From assembly GCA_004294445.1 (NCBI GenBank), contig REAZ01000017.1, forward strand, positions 1 through 64,000: a stretch of 64,000 bases of DNA, read 5' to 3'. Origin of the DNA: Cytophagales bacterium. Lineage in GTDB: Bacteria > Bacteroidota > Bacteroidia > Cytophagales > Thermoflexibacteraceae. Each line of letters opens with the position of its first letter. Within the stretch, counting starts at the first letter, position 1. Positions 18,370 through 27,829 of the stretch are shown piece by piece. The notes beneath the pieces are model-generated. The model saw only the letters and a program-made list of their open reading frames with translations. It had not been told where the DNA came from and did not search any database. The position numbers were made by a program, and so were the translations under genes.

Positions 18370-20172
18370 TTATCTATTCCCTACCCATTTATTAAAAATC
18401 GTTCTTTGCTTTTCTGTTGGGCTATCTACGGCTGTAATGCGGAAAGACTTGCCATGACTTCCACTCAAAGTAACCTCTATAGTTTTAATGAGTCCCATCC
18501 TTGCTACAAGTAAAGACACTTTTTCTCCTATGTCTTTTTTGGCAATGTGCTGGTTAAAAAGCCCGATACTCAATCTTTTACCGTCAATACCCAAAATTTC
18601 ATCATTGACATTTAAGCCGTATTTGTAGGCTGCACCTCCTCTTTTCAGACTCCTGACAAATATTTTTCCACCTGTTTCTTCTAAATTTGCTCCGAGCGTA
18701 GCCTCATCATCAGTATTATCAACAAGTTTTAGCCCTGCATAGCCCAAAAAACGGTTATAGTCCACAGTTTCAGTATCATAAATACATTTTTGAAAAAAAT
18801 CCTCCATTTTTTCACCCGCTATACTTTCTAACATTTTCCTAAATTCATCTTCGGTAAAAGGGCGATTGAGTTTTTTGTAATACTCTTGGTACATAGCCCG
18901 CATTAGGTCGTCTAAATTTTTTGTGCCGTTAGAGTTATTCAAAATAAGCAGGTCAAACATAGCTGCAATTCTTGCTCCTGAGCTATAGTAATCTACCATT
19001 GTATTGCTTGAGTTTTCGTTGCGGCGATAGTGCTTTATCCATGCGTCAAAACTTGCTTCCGAGAGAGCCTGCACCTTTCCCCCTGTGTTTTCGTGTGTGT
19101 TAATCATGTCATTGATGGTATTTACAAAGGCATAATCGGTAACGAAACCAGCCCTGCGAGGAATCAAATTATCATAATAATCTGTAAAACCTTCTGCTAT
19201 CCAAAGTTGGCGCGTGTAGTTCTCATTGTCGTAATCAAAAGGTCCCAGAGGCGTAGGCCGCAATCTTTTTACATTCCAAAGGTGGAAATATTCGTGTGCA
19301 GCCAAGCCAATAAAACTCAAATAACCTGCTTGGGTATCGTAGCGTTGCCGTTCTACTATCAGCGAAGTAGAGTTCAGATGCTCTAAGCCGCCGCCGCCTT
19401 GGGCTACATTATGCACAAAAAAAGTATAATCCTTACAAGGATGTTCGCCAAAAACTTTAGTGGCTTCTTCTGTAATTTTTTTTACATCTTTAGTGAGTTG
19501 TTCTCCGTCATAATCAGCCCCTTCGCCATACATTACTATATAATGCGGAATACCGTTCTGATTGTATTCTAAAATTTTCTGATTACCTACTTCGATAGGA
19601 GAGTCTGCCAAAATATCAAAATTAGGAGAGGAGCGAACCCACTTATTTTCGCCTACTTTTTCCAAACTTGTAGAGATTTGCTGCCAATTTTTGTGAGGCT
19701 GAATCGTAACTATAGAGGGCAGATGAAGGTAGCTATCAGGGAACATAAAAATACTGCCCCCATTCAAATAGGCATGGGAATCATCAATGAAACTTGTGCG
19801 AACAGAATGCTCAAAAGCATATACTTTATAGCTAAAAGCCACATTTTCAGCTTTATCTAAGAATACTCGCCACGTATTTTTTGTGATTTTTTGCACTTTT
19901 AATGATTTTCCCGATGCATCTTTTGCCATTTCGCCCTCTATATTTTTGGCAAACTCCCTCACTAAATAGGAGCCAGGTGTCCAAACGGGCATTTTGAAAT
20001 CAATGTAGCTCTTTTTTATTCCCTCCAACCTAACTTCTACCTCGCAGTAATGCGTATGAGGTTCGAGAATAGCCACATTATAAGATAATTTTTGAGAAAA
20101 AGAGGAAAAAGAAAAAAACAAGCACCCTAAAAAAATGCCTATGCGAAGAAATTGCTTACTATTTTTATTCAT
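18370..20172 (-). CDS. M61 family metallopeptidase (glycyl aminopeptidase type) with PDZ domain
   Basis: The ATG at 20172 gives 600 residues with a clear signal peptide (FLGCLFFSFSSFSQ). The frame is open a further 50 codons upstream, to 20322, but that extension has no signal character. The zinc site is HEYFH in AAHEYFHLWNVKRL, with a downstream Glu in IAEGFTDYY. An N-terminal beta domain precedes the thermolysin-like catalytic domain, and a PDZ domain (YGLNVNDEILGIDG) ends the protein. M61 enzymes remove N-terminal Gly or Ala from peptides; this one should act in the periplasm. Confidence 0.93.
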   Translation of the reverse strand: MNKNSKQFLRIGIFLGCLFFSFSSFSQKLSYNVAILEPHTHYCEVEVRLEGIKKSYIDFKMPVWTPGSYLVREFAKNIEGEMAKDASGKSLKVQKITKNTWRVFLDKAENVAFSYKVYAFEHSVRTSFIDDSHAYLNGGSIFMFPDSYLHLPSIVTIQPHKNWQQISTSLEKVGENKWVRSSPNFDILADSPIEVGNQKILEYNQNGIPHYIVMYGEGADYDGEQLTKDVKKITEEATKVFGEHPCKDYTFFVHNVAQGGGGLEHLNSTSLIVERQRYDTQAGYLSFIGLAAHEYFHLWNVKRLRPTPLGPFDYDNENYTRQLWIAEGFTDYYDNLIPRRAGFVTDYAFVNTINDMINTHENTGGKVQALSEASFDAWIKHYRRNENSSNTMVDYYSSGARIAAMFDLLILNNSNGTKNLDDLMRAMYQEYYKKLNRPFTEDEFRKMLESIAGEKMEDFFQKCIYDTETVDYNRFLGYAGLKLVDNTDDEATLGANLEETGGKIFVRSLKRGGAAYKYGLNVNDEILGIDGKRLSIGLFNQHIAKKDIGEKVSLLVARMGLIKTIEVTLSGSHGKSFRITAVDSPTEKQRTIFNKWVGNR

Positions 20173-20503
20173 ATTTTTGAGATAGTTTTTAACATTAAAC
20201 TGATGTAAGGAAGTTGCTCTAAGTGATTGCTGCACAAAATAAGATGATTTGAAATTTATTTTTGCAAATAACAATGAAAATAAGTAATTGAAAAAATTTA
20301 AAGTGCATTTGCTTTTAGGCAAATATATTGATAATCAATTCATTTGCCTAAAGGCGGCCATAAAATTAAATTATTATGGTTACTTACGATAGCTAAGTAG
20401 TTTCAATCTGTAAAAGTAACCTATTTATGAGCAAAAAAATAGTAACTTAGCCGCTTTGGAACTATTTGGCAGAACGATACAAAAAAGGAAGATAAAATAA
20501 ACA

Positions 20504-20884
20504 ATGAAAAACTTAAAAGGTCAAAAAATATTTCTTATTGATGCTGTTGGTGCGGTTGCTTCAGTTTTATGTTTGTATATCCTTTATTCTTTTGAAGGCT
20601 TTTTTGGAATGCCACAAAGTGTGTTGAAAATTTTTATCTTTATTGCGATAATATTTTCAATATACTCATTTACAAACTACCTTATTAGCCCTCCAAATTG
20701 GAAGTTTTACCTAACAATTATTGCCTTATTAAACATCAGTTATTGCTTATTTACAATGTATGAAATTTTCCAAAATATTGATACGATAACATTATTTGGA
20801 TATATGTATTTTATTGCTGAAATATGCGTTGTGCTGATAGTATCCATCTATGAAATCAAATTGGCAAGAGCAACAAACAAATAA
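20504..20884 (+). CDS. Small four-helix membrane protein of unknown function
   Basis: The 126-residue protein is almost entirely hydrophobic, with four predicted transmembrane segments starting near residues 10, 40, 67 and 99, and a short basic C-terminus (KLARATNK). No family motif is recognised. It stands between the M61 and hutH genes. Downstream, 20905-20970 contains an imperfect inverted repeat with a structured look. Confidence 0.6.
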   Translation: MKNLKGQKIFLIDAVGAVASVLCLYILYSFEGFFGMPQSVLKIFIFIAIIFSIYSFTNYLISPPNWKFYLTIIALLNISYCLFTMYEIFQNIDTITLFGYMYFIAEICVVLIVSIYEIKLARATNK

Positions 20885-20989
20885 GTATATAGCAAAAGTG
20901 GGGCAAGGCTACCGAAGCTTACTCATCCGATAAATTCGCAGGAAAATGGACGAAAGTAAGCAAGGGCAGCCAACAAAATTGGACGATGT

Positions 20990-22528
20990 TTATATAACAA
21001 ATTCTTCAAAATTTGTATTTAATGCACTGTACTCTTTGACAATAGTGGCAAAATCGCTCGATAGCATAAGCCCATGCAAGGCATTGATGTCCTCCGCAAA
21101 TATCCTATCTTCTGTAGCAAAAGTAACTTTTTCTCTGACGATATGGATAATTTGTTCTACCCAAGTGCTGGAGCGAAGTGGGCGGCGAAACTCTAAGGCT
21201 TGGCTGGCATAGAGCAACTCTATTGCCAAAATATATTCCAGATTATCAATGACTTGGTTCAGTTTCCTACCGCTAATAGACCCCATAGAAACGTGGTCTT
21301 CTTGCCCAAGCGAAGTTGGGATACTATCGGCAGAGGCAGGAAAACAAAGCGATTTGTTTTCAGAAACCAAAGCGGCAGTAGTATATTGAGGAATCATAAA
21401 CCCTGAATTTAGCCCTGTTTCTTTGAGTAAAAGTCGGGGCAAGCCAAACCTACCTTCTATCATCAAATAACATCTTCTATCAGCAATATTACCTATTTCG
21501 GCGGCGGCAAGCGTTGCATAGTCCAAAGGCAAAGCCAAGGGCTGCCCATGAAAATTTCCACCGCTAATCGTATCGTGGTCACCAAAAATAATAGGGTTGT
21601 CTGTAACTGCATTGAGTTCTATTTCAGTAAGCTCCTTCAGATGCAGCCAAGCATTCCGCGATGCTCCATGTACTTGCGGCATACATCGCAAAGAGTAAGG
21701 GTCTTGCACCCTTTCGCAATCTATATGCGATTTCAGCACTTCCGAATCTTTGACCATAGCGTAAATTCGCTGTGCAACCAACTGATTTCCCTTGAAAGGG
21801 CGAATCTGATGCAGGCGCGCCTCAAACGGTTTGGCAGAACCCATCAATGCCTCCAAAGAAATAGCCCCTATGATGTCCGCTAACTCCAAACAGTGGTATA
21901 GCCTTGCTACGCCCTTTACGGCGTGTGCCAAAATAAACTGCGTGCCGTTAATGAGTGCCAGACCTTCCTTTGCCCCCAGCTCAATCGGACTCATTCCGTA
22001 CTTCGCTAAGGCGTGGGCAGCAGGCACACGCTCACCGTCCAGATAAACTTCCCCCAAGCCGAGCAATGGCAAAAACAGATGGGCAAGCGGAGCCAAATCG
22101 CCCGAAGCCCCTACAGAGCCTTTTTCTGGCACTATGGGAATAACATCTTGCGCTATATGCCACAAAATGCGTTCTAAGGTTGCCAAATTGATGCCCGAAA
22201 AGCCCTTTGCCAAAGAGTGTACCTTGCAAATAAGCATCAATTTTGCCAAATCAGGGGCGATTGGCTTGCCTACGCCTACACTATGGCTACGAAGCAAATT
22301 GTACTGCAAAGTTTTGGTCTGTTCCTCCGAAATGAGCGTATCGCAAAGCACGCCAAAACCTGTATTAATGCCATAAACCTTTTCTTTTTCCGCCACAATA
22401 TTTTCTACATACTGCTGGCTTTGCCTAACGATGTCCTTGACCGTTTCAGTGAGCATGGTTGGAAGTTTGCCCTCCAAAATCTGCATGGCTTTGCCGACAG
22501 TCAAAAAATCTGTTCCGTAGTAAAACAT
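20990..22528 (-). CDS. hutH: Histidine ammonia-lyase
   Basis: The 512-residue enzyme contains GSVGASGDLAPLAH, whose Ala-Ser-Gly (141-143) cyclises to the MIO electrophile. Further family segments are GINTGFGVLCDT near residue 53 and DNPIIFGDHDTISGGNFHGQP in the C-terminal half. It deaminates histidine to urocanate, the first step of histidine degradation. No hutU, hutI or hutG is adjacent. Aromatic ammonia-lyases share the fold, but length and active-site context favour HutH. Confidence 0.94.
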   Translation of the reverse strand: MFYYGTDFLTVGKAMQILEGKLPTMLTETVKDIVRQSQQYVENIVAEKEKVYGINTGFGVLCDTLISEEQTKTLQYNLLRSHSVGVGKPIAPDLAKLMLICKVHSLAKGFSGINLATLERILWHIAQDVIPIVPEKGSVGASGDLAPLAHLFLPLLGLGEVYLDGERVPAAHALAKYGMSPIELGAKEGLALINGTQFILAHAVKGVARLYHCLELADIIGAISLEALMGSAKPFEARLHQIRPFKGNQLVAQRIYAMVKDSEVLKSHIDCERVQDPYSLRCMPQVHGASRNAWLHLKELTEIELNAVTDNPIIFGDHDTISGGNFHGQPLALPLDYATLAAAEIGNIADRRCYLMIEGRFGLPRLLLKETGLNSGFMIPQYTTAALVSENKSLCFPASADSIPTSLGQEDHVSMGSISGRKLNQVIDNLEYILAIELLYASQALEFRRPLRSSTWVEQIIHIVREKVTFATEDRIFAEDINALHGLMLSSDFATIVKEYSALNTNFEEFVI

Positions 22529-22549
22529 AAGTAAAATTGATTTAAAATA

Positions 22550-22578
22550 TTGATAAAAGTATAAAATTAATACCTTTG
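22550..22578 (+). promoter_or_regulatory. Candidate promoter of rfbD
   Basis: TTG at 22550-22552 and TACCTTTG at 22571-22578 are separated by 18 nt, a close match to the Bacteroidetes -33/-7 promoter. The ATG follows 31 nt downstream of the -7 box. Confidence 0.6.
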
Positions 22579-22609
22579 TAGCTACAAATATTATTGTTTA
22601 TTTTTCAAA

Positions 22610-23485
22610 ATGAATATATTAGTTACAGGCTCAAACGGGCAGTTGGGTAGCGAATTGAAAAAGTTAGTAGCTGCAAAAACAGACAATTCAGACCATTTTT
22701 TTTTTACTGATATTGAAGAACTTAATATCACAGATGAAACGCAAGTAAAAGCATTTTTTGAGCAAAATTCCATTGATTTTTGCATCAATGCCGCTGCCTA
22801 TACTGCTGTAGATAAAGCCGAAAATGAGCCTACTATAGCCCGTTCAATCAATGTGGAAGCGGTAAGATTGCTCGCCGTGCAGTGCCAGAGGCATCGTTCC
22901 TTTTTTATCCATATTTCCACAGACTATGTTTTTGATGGGATGGGTTATTTGCCTTATACAGAGGAAAATCTATTCAACCCGCAAAGTATTTATGGGGAAA
23001 CTAAAGCAGCGGGCGAGATGGCAGCTATTAAAAACACCCCAGAAACCATCATCATTCGCACTTCTTGGCTTTACTCTACTTTTGGCAATAATTTTGTAAA
23101 AACAATGCTACGCTTGGCACAAACAAAGCCCGAAATTGGCGTAGTAGCTGACCAAATAGGAACGCCTACCTATGCAGGAGATTTGGCACAAGTCATTCTG
23201 CATATTATCGCTGTTATCAGTGAAAATAAAGATAAAAACTTTGTTGGTACATATCACTATAGCAATGAAGGCGTAGCAAGTTGGTACGATTTTGCACACG
23301 CTATTTTTGAAATGAACAACCTCAAAGTAAAACTCAAACCAATCAGCACTAAAGAATATCCTACGCCTGCGCGCCGACCTGCTTATAGTGTTTTAGATAA
23401 AAGTAAGATAAAAAAAACTTTTGGGATAGAAATTCCACATTGGAGGGAGAGTTTGAAAAGTATATTTCCATTGATAGATAGATAA
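22610..23485 (+). CDS. rfbD: dTDP-4-dehydrorhamnose reductase
   Basis: The 291-residue short-chain dehydrogenase begins with the NAD(P) motif [10 protein letters not shown] and has the catalytic Tyr-x3-Lys in YGETKAAGE. The family segments [20 protein letters not shown] and RTSWLYS are present. It makes dTDP-L-rhamnose for surface polysaccharides. The other rml genes are not adjacent. pyrF follows after 14 bp, so the two may be co-transcribed. Confidence 0.95.
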   Translation: MNILVTGSNGQLGSELKKLVAAKTDNSDHFFFTDIEELNITDETQVKAFFEQNSIDFCINAAAYTAVDKAENEPTIARSINVEAVRLLAVQCQRHRSFFIHISTDYVFDGMGYLPYTEENLFNPQSIYGETKAAGEMAAIKNTPETIIIRTSWLYSTFGNNFVKTMLRLAQTKPEIGVVADQIGTPTYAGDLAQVILHIIAVISENKDKNFVGTYHYSNEGVASWYDFAHAIFEMNNLKVKLKPISTKEYPTPARRPAYSVLDKSKIKKTFGIEIPHWRESLKSIFPLIDR

Positions 23486-23499
23486 ATAGAAAAAACACC

Positions 23500-24309
23500 A
23501 TGACCAAATCTGAAATTTTTACCCAAATCAGGCAGAAAGAATCTTATCTATGTGTGGGATTAGATACCGATATACAGAAAATTCCGCCACATTTGCTCAA
23601 AGAAAAAGACCCTATTTTTGCATTTAATCAGCAGATTATAGACGCTACCGCCGCCTACTGTGTGGCTTACAAGCTAAATATTGCTTTTTATGAGAGCTTA
23701 GGGGCAAAGGGCTGGGAAAGTTTGGAGAAAACGCTTGCTTATATTCCTCCTAATATTTTTACCATAGCAGATGCCAAAAGAGGCGATATTGGCAATACAT
23801 CTGCCCTCTATGCAAAGGCTTTTTTTGAAAATATGAATTTTGATAGCATCACTGTTGCTCCGTACATGGGCATCGATTCCGTTACGCCTTTCCTCCAATA
23901 TGACAATAAGTGGGTGATTCTCTTGGGCTTGACCTCCAACGAAGGCAGTGCCGATTTCCAAAGATTGCGATTGGAAAGTGGTGAATATCTCTACGAAAAA
24001 GTGCTAAAAGCAAGCCAACAGTGGGCAAATGATGAGCAAATGATGTACGTAGTAGGGGCTACGCATCCCGAAACTTTTAAGCAAATCAGGGAAATAGTAC
24101 CTAATCATTTCTTGCTCGTGCCAGGGTACGGGGCGCAGGGAGGCGACTTGCAGACCGTATCAAAATTAGGGCTAAATAGCGAAGGCGGTTTGTTGGTAAA
24201 CTCCTCAAGAGGGATTATTTTTGCATCAAATGGGAAAGATTTTGGCAATGTAGCACAGAAAGAAGCCAAAAAAATAGTCGCAGAAATGAAAATATACCTT
24301 CATTCATAG
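23500..24309 (+). CDS. pyrF: Orotidine 5'-phosphate decarboxylase, type 2
   Basis: The 269-residue TIM-barrel protein carries the catalytic Lys/Asp cluster [10 protein letters not shown] and the phosphate-binding segment [10 protein letters not shown] near the C-terminus. The size and the CVGLDTD start fit the longer type 2 subfamily. It converts OMP to UMP in pyrimidine synthesis. It follows rfbD closely on the same strand. Confidence 0.95.
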   Translation: MTKSEIFTQIRQKESYLCVGLDTDIQKIPPHLLKEKDPIFAFNQQIIDATAAYCVAYKLNIAFYESLGAKGWESLEKTLAYIPPNIFTIADAKRGDIGNTSALYAKAFFENMNFDSITVAPYMGIDSVTPFLQYDNKWVILLGLTSNEGSADFQRLRLESGEYLYEKVLKASQQWANDEQMMYVVGATHPETFKQIREIVPNHFLLVPGYGAQGGDLQTVSKLGLNSEGGLLVNSSRGIIFASNGKDFGNVAQKEAKKIVAEMKIYLHS

Positions 24310-24589
24310 CGAGTAAAGAACACTCAAAAAGTATGAAATAGGTGTTATTTTGATTTTTTTGCTAAAAACGGATAAAAATTGTATTTTAATTAGTTTTTTA
24401 TAGCATTATTCAATGATTGTTTAAAACAAAATAAAAACATTAAGTAGTTGATAAAAAGATAGTTATGCCTATATTTTCACTATTTTCATAAAAATAGCTT
24501 ACTAATTCTTACATACAGCATAATACATAGATTATTTGCACAACGCAAGTCTGTTTTATTACGTAAGTTTACATAAAAATAATAGAAAC

Positions 24590-24943
24590 ATGAAAAATAT
24601 GATTTTACTCCTCGCCCTATGTTTCGTACTCGTTTCTTGGAACGACAAGGTAGCTACTGATGCCCCTCAAAGAATTAGTGTTGTGAATGAGTCTGTTTGG
24701 GAAATAAAGGCTATCTATATTAGCCAAACTGATAAGGAAGAATGGCAAGAAAATTTGCTAAAAGATGAAACCCTCTCTGCGGGCGGCGGTGCTATCATAG
24801 CCAAAGTTACATGTGGCACTTATGACATAAAAATAGTGGATATGGACGATCATGTGTGCATTATCAAAAAAACAAACCTTTGTGATAATAAAAATATCAT
24901 CACTATCACCGATAATAGCATAGCTAACTGCTTGAATAACTAA
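24590..24943 (+). CDS. Small secreted protein of unknown function
   Basis: The start at 24590 gives 117 residues beginning MKNMILLLALCFVLVSW, a signal peptide. An upstream in-frame start at 24536 would bury the signal and is rejected. The mature domain has an alternating beta pattern (ISVVNESVWEIKAIYISQ, GTYDIKIVDMDD) and three cysteines. It may be a small beta-sandwich protein of the envelope. No specific function is recognised. Confidence 0.6.
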   Translation: MKNMILLLALCFVLVSWNDKVATDAPQRISVVNESVWEIKAIYISQTDKEEWQENLLKDETLSAGGGAIIAKVTCGTYDIKIVDMDDHVCIIKKTNLCDNKNIITITDNSIANCLNN

Positions 24944-24949
24944 AGGCAG

Positions 24950-25300
24950 TTAGTTACTTTTCTTTCGCAACTTCATAAAGAAATAAAGAGGGAACATAAT
25001 AGCTAATATCCAAACGGCTAAATTTCCATAGAAGTAGTATAGAACAAAAAAAGCGGAAAAAGACAAAACAAAGAAAGGTTGAGAAAAATCAGCAGACCTT
25101 TTTTCAAACCTACTTCGTTTGCGGAATCCCTCTCTTATTCTTCTGGTGTGTCCTTCATAGATTTCATTTTCTTCTGCCTCCATTTCCATTCTTGCCTCTT
25201 TCATTTTTTGCTCTACCATTTCCTTCACAGGGTCATAGTAGCGGGGCTGAAACTCAAACTGCTTGTACTTCGGTAATTTGGTGATTGATGGTATTTTCAT
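24950..25300 (-). CDS. Small protein with charged N-terminus and two C-terminal membrane helices
   Basis: The 116-residue protein begins MKIPSITKLPKYKQFEFQPRYYDP. A Glu/Lys/Arg-rich helical middle follows (about 28-68), then two hydrophobic helices near the C-terminus and a basic tail. Proteins with the RYYDP-type start seem conserved in Bacteroidota, but no function is known to me. It is convergent with the small secreted protein gene (6-bp gap). Confidence 0.6.
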   Translation of the reverse strand: MKIPSITKLPKYKQFEFQPRYYDPVKEMVEQKMKEARMEMEAEENEIYEGHTRRIREGFRKRSRFEKRSADFSQPFFVLSFSAFFVLYYFYGNLAVWILAIMFPLYFFMKLRKKSN

Positions 25301-25425
25301 AAATGATTTAGATTTAATTTTTTAAAATGGGAGATACTTCTAATTTTTCAGTGTCTTTTCAAAGTTTGACGACAGTTTTAAAGCCATCGCCAAACTTATC
25401 TGATGCTTTCTAAACCTTGATAATA

Positions 25426-25544
25426 AACGTAAGTTGCGTTTGCCATTATTTTGGTCTGCACCGCAGGTCTGGTGCGACCCCGTCTGACCTGCATTTTAAG
25501 GTGTTCTAAACGGTCAGACCTGCGGTGCAGACCGTCTTGTGCAA
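25426..25544 (+). repeat. 119-bp palindromic repeat element, copy A
   Basis: This segment matches the reverse complement of 60013-60131 at 115 of 119 positions by eye. Its arms GGTCTGCACCGCAGGTCTG (25453-25471) and the exact complement (25515-25533) can form a long cruciform or hairpin, with smaller nested repeats inside. In this copy the edges also carry TAAGTTGC (25430-25437) and GCAACTTA (25541-25548) in inverted orientation. It fills the gap between a small membrane protein gene and the phosphosulfolactate synthase gene. It encodes nothing and may be a non-autonomous mobile element. Confidence 0.9.
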
Positions 25545-25557
25545 CTTAGGTTAATCA

Positions 25558-26322
25558 CTATTTTTTGCTCAAAAACCAATCAAAAGTATCTCCTCTTAGC
25601 CCATGCCTAATTGTTTCCAAAGGAATTACTTCATTAGGAGCAATATTGCCTACGTTCACATTTGCTCCCACTTGTTTGATAAACCAAACTTGCTGTGATT
25701 TTTGTGGTGCTTCCCATATAATTCTATCCGCAGGGATACTGTGAATAATCTCTTTTACCAATCCTTGCCGTACTTCGCCTGTTTCTCGGAAAAGTCCTAC
25801 ATTGCCACCTTCTCTTGCTTCGCCAATTACCTTCCATGCACCCGCACCGAGTTCTGCTTTCATCAATTCTATCCATTGATAGGGAGCTAAGATTTTTTCT
25901 GCATCTTTTGAGCCAACTTCCGAAAGCACCCTGAAGTTTTGGGCAAGTCGCTGTACGTAAGCACATTTTTCATCATGCGGAATCTCGATGGAACCGTCAG
26001 AAACTTCCACATATTCCATGTTATACTCGTCTAATAGGCGTAAATAATCTTCAAACTGACCTCTTATAATAAACGCCTCAAAAAAAGTTCCCCCAAAATA
26101 AGTTGGGATGCCCGCCTCTTTATAGACAGCTAATTTTTCACGAAGTTTTGGAAAAAAATAAGATGTTGCCCAGCCTAACTTTACTATATCAGTATAATTT
26201 GCAGAAGTACTTAAAAAATCTTCTGCTTCTCTGACACTTAGCCCCTTATCCATTACCATTGTCAGTCCGTTCTGCCTTGGTTTTGCAGTCCGTTCAGGCA
26301 ATTGTGTAAGTTTAATATCCAT
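25558..26322 (-). CDS. comA: Phosphosulfolactate synthase (ComA family)
   Basis: The 254-residue TIM-barrel protein matches the ComA family throughout, with segments TDIVKLGWATSYF, YFGGTFFEAFI, YVEVSDGSIEIP, EVGSKD and IIWEAPQKSQQ. The enzyme adds sulfite to phosphoenolpyruvate, giving phosphosulfolactate. It is known from coenzyme M synthesis in methanogens and related proteins in bacteria. In Cytophaga-type bacteria a link to sulfonate compounds such as sulfonolipids is plausible but is inference; no comB or comC is adjacent. Confidence 0.88.
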   Translation of the reverse strand: MDIKLTQLPERTAKPRQNGLTMVMDKGLSVREAEDFLSTSANYTDIVKLGWATSYFFPKLREKLAVYKEAGIPTYFGGTFFEAFIIRGQFEDYLRLLDEYNMEYVEVSDGSIEIPHDEKCAYVQRLAQNFRVLSEVGSKDAEKILAPYQWIELMKAELGAGAWKVIGEAREGGNVGLFRETGEVRQGLVKEIIHSIPADRIIWEAPQKSQQVWFIKQVGANVNVGNIAPNEVIPLETIRHGLRGDTFDWFLSKK

Positions 26323-26649
26323 ATAGTTGATTATGAATGATGAATTTATAAATTATGAAACTTAATTTTACAACCAAAACGAACTTTATTTTACCTGTTT
26401 TCTGAAAAATAGACTACTTCATTTTGAGTGTAAAAACGGTGCAAAGGTAGTAAAATTTATTTTTTATTTACTACATATCACTTTTCCCTTTTCCCAAACT
26501 GCATCTAAATATTGTAAATTTGGCAAATACAATAGTTGTAAAAATTATGGGACAAGATAGTGCAAAGCCGAAATAAATTAATTATAATTGCATTTTGAAA
26601 AGCAAGAAAAGTCTTCATTATTTGGACTATTAAAACATTGAATTTAGGC
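26323..26649. other. Divergent intergenic region between comA and apaG
   Basis: This 327-bp AT-rich interval has no credible gene. It holds possible -7 boxes for both flanking genes: TAAATTTG at 26515-26522 on the plus strand and TACCTTTG at 26449-26442 on the minus strand. Neither has a convincing TTG at the right distance. Confidence 0.4.
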
Positions 26650-27036
26650 ATGGTAACAGAAATTACTCAAGGTGTCAAAGTAAGTGTACTTACAGAATTT
26701 ATTTCTGAATACTCAAAACCTGAGAATTCTCATTATGTTTTCGCTTACCACATCAAAATAGAAAACTATAGTGAATATGCGGTGCAACTGCTTCGCCGTC
26801 ACTGGCTTATCTATGATGCTAATGGAACAAAGGGAGAAGTAGAAGGAGAAGGGGTGATAGGATTGCAGCCTATTTTGGAGCAAGGGGCTATACACGAATA
26901 TAGCTCTGGCTGTAATTTGCGCACTCCGCTTGGCAAAATGAAGGGAACGTATCTGATGGAACGTCTAAGCGACGGGCATCAGTTCAAGGTAACAATTCCT
27001 ACATTTACTTTGATAGCACCTTATATTTTAAACTAA
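26650..27036 (+). CDS. apaG: ApaG family protein (DUF525)
   Basis: The ATG at 26650 gives 128 residues, the usual ApaG length; a TTG four codons earlier is unnecessary. The family segments are FAYHIKIENYSEYAVQLLRRHWLIYDANG, GEGVIGLQPILEQGAIHEYSSG and the closing PTFTLIAP. It is a single immunoglobulin-like beta domain of unclear biochemical role, associated in Enterobacteria with Co/Mg sensitivity. The next gene starts at the base after the stop codon. Confidence 0.95.
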   Translation: MVTEITQGVKVSVLTEFISEYSKPENSHYVFAYHIKIENYSEYAVQLLRRHWLIYDANGTKGEVEGEGVIGLQPILEQGAIHEYSSGCNLRTPLGKMKGTYLMERLSDGHQFKVTIPTFTLIAPYILN

Positions 27037-27822
27037 GTGAAAGTTTTACTTAATTATTTGCAGTTTTGGCTTGCAGCACGTACCGCAAATGGTATTCACT
27101 CTCCTTTCGTTTTCCAGCTTTACAATGAAGTTCTTTTTGTGGAAAAAGAATACTATTGTTTTGGGGAAATTGAAAAAGTGAGGAGGACTTTATTAACTGA
27201 TAATACACCTTTGCCCATCAAAGATTTGGGGGCAGGCTCGAAAAACTTACCTAATGAGCAGCGTACTGTGCGTCAGATTGTGAAGTATAGTGTTTCAAAA
27301 CCAAAAATAGCCCAACTTATTTTTAAATTAATAGATTTTCTTCAGCCGCAAACGGTGATAGAGTTAGGTACTTGTTTGGGACTTACTACACTTTATATGG
27401 CGGAGGCAATGCCTTCAAAAGCAAGACTTTATACTTTTGAGGGAAGCGAAAGCCTGATAGAAAAAGCAAAAAATATCACCAAAAAATATTTCGAGAAAAA
27501 GCAAAAAAACATCAGTTTTGTCTTAGGAGATATAGCAGAAACTTTGCCTAAGAAACTAACTGAAATTAGCCAATTAGATGTAGTTTTTTTTGATGCTAAC
27601 CACAGAAAAGAGCCAACTTTGCAATATTTTGAAACTTGCCTCGCCAAAACTCATGAAGATAGTCTTTTTATTTTTGATGATATTTATTGGTCTGAAGAAA
27701 TGAAAAGTGCGTGGCAGCAGATACAAAGTCATTCCAAAGTAACGCTGACGATAGACTTGTTCGAGGTAGGCTTGGTTTTTTTTAGAAAAAAACAACCCAA
27801 GCAGCACTTCAAACTGAGGTAG
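27037..27822 (+). CDS. Class I SAM-dependent methyltransferase, O-methyltransferase-like
   Basis: The 261-residue protein starts at a GTG immediately after the apaG stop, so coupling is likely. SAM motif I is VIELGTCLGLTTLYMA. The acidic residue of motif II is in TFEGSESLIEKA, and motif IV is VVFFDANHRKEPTL. The N-terminal helical region (FWLAARTANGIHSPFVFQLYNEVLF) is typical of Bacteroidota proteins of this group. The substrate is unknown. Confidence 0.85.
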   Translation: MKVLLNYLQFWLAARTANGIHSPFVFQLYNEVLFVEKEYYCFGEIEKVRRTLLTDNTPLPIKDLGAGSKNLPNEQRTVRQIVKYSVSKPKIAQLIFKLIDFLQPQTVIELGTCLGLTTLYMAEAMPSKARLYTFEGSESLIEKAKNITKKYFEKKQKNISFVLGDIAETLPKKLTEISQLDVVFFDANHRKEPTLQYFETCLAKTHEDSLFIFDDIYWSEEMKSAWQQIQSHSKVTLTIDLFEVGLVFFRKKQPKQHFKLR

Positions 27823-27829
27823 TATAGGT

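Noticed and set aside
20173-20322. Fifty-codon N-terminal extension of the M61 peptidase
   Set aside because: The ATG at 20172 places a standard signal peptide at the N-terminus; the extension would bury it.
20990-22528. hut operon
   Set aside because: hutH is present but none of hutU, hutI or hutG flanks it, so only the single gene is called.
24536-24589. Upstream start for the small secreted protein
   Set aside because: A non-hydrophobic leader ahead of a clean signal peptide is unlikely; the ATG at 24590 is preferred.
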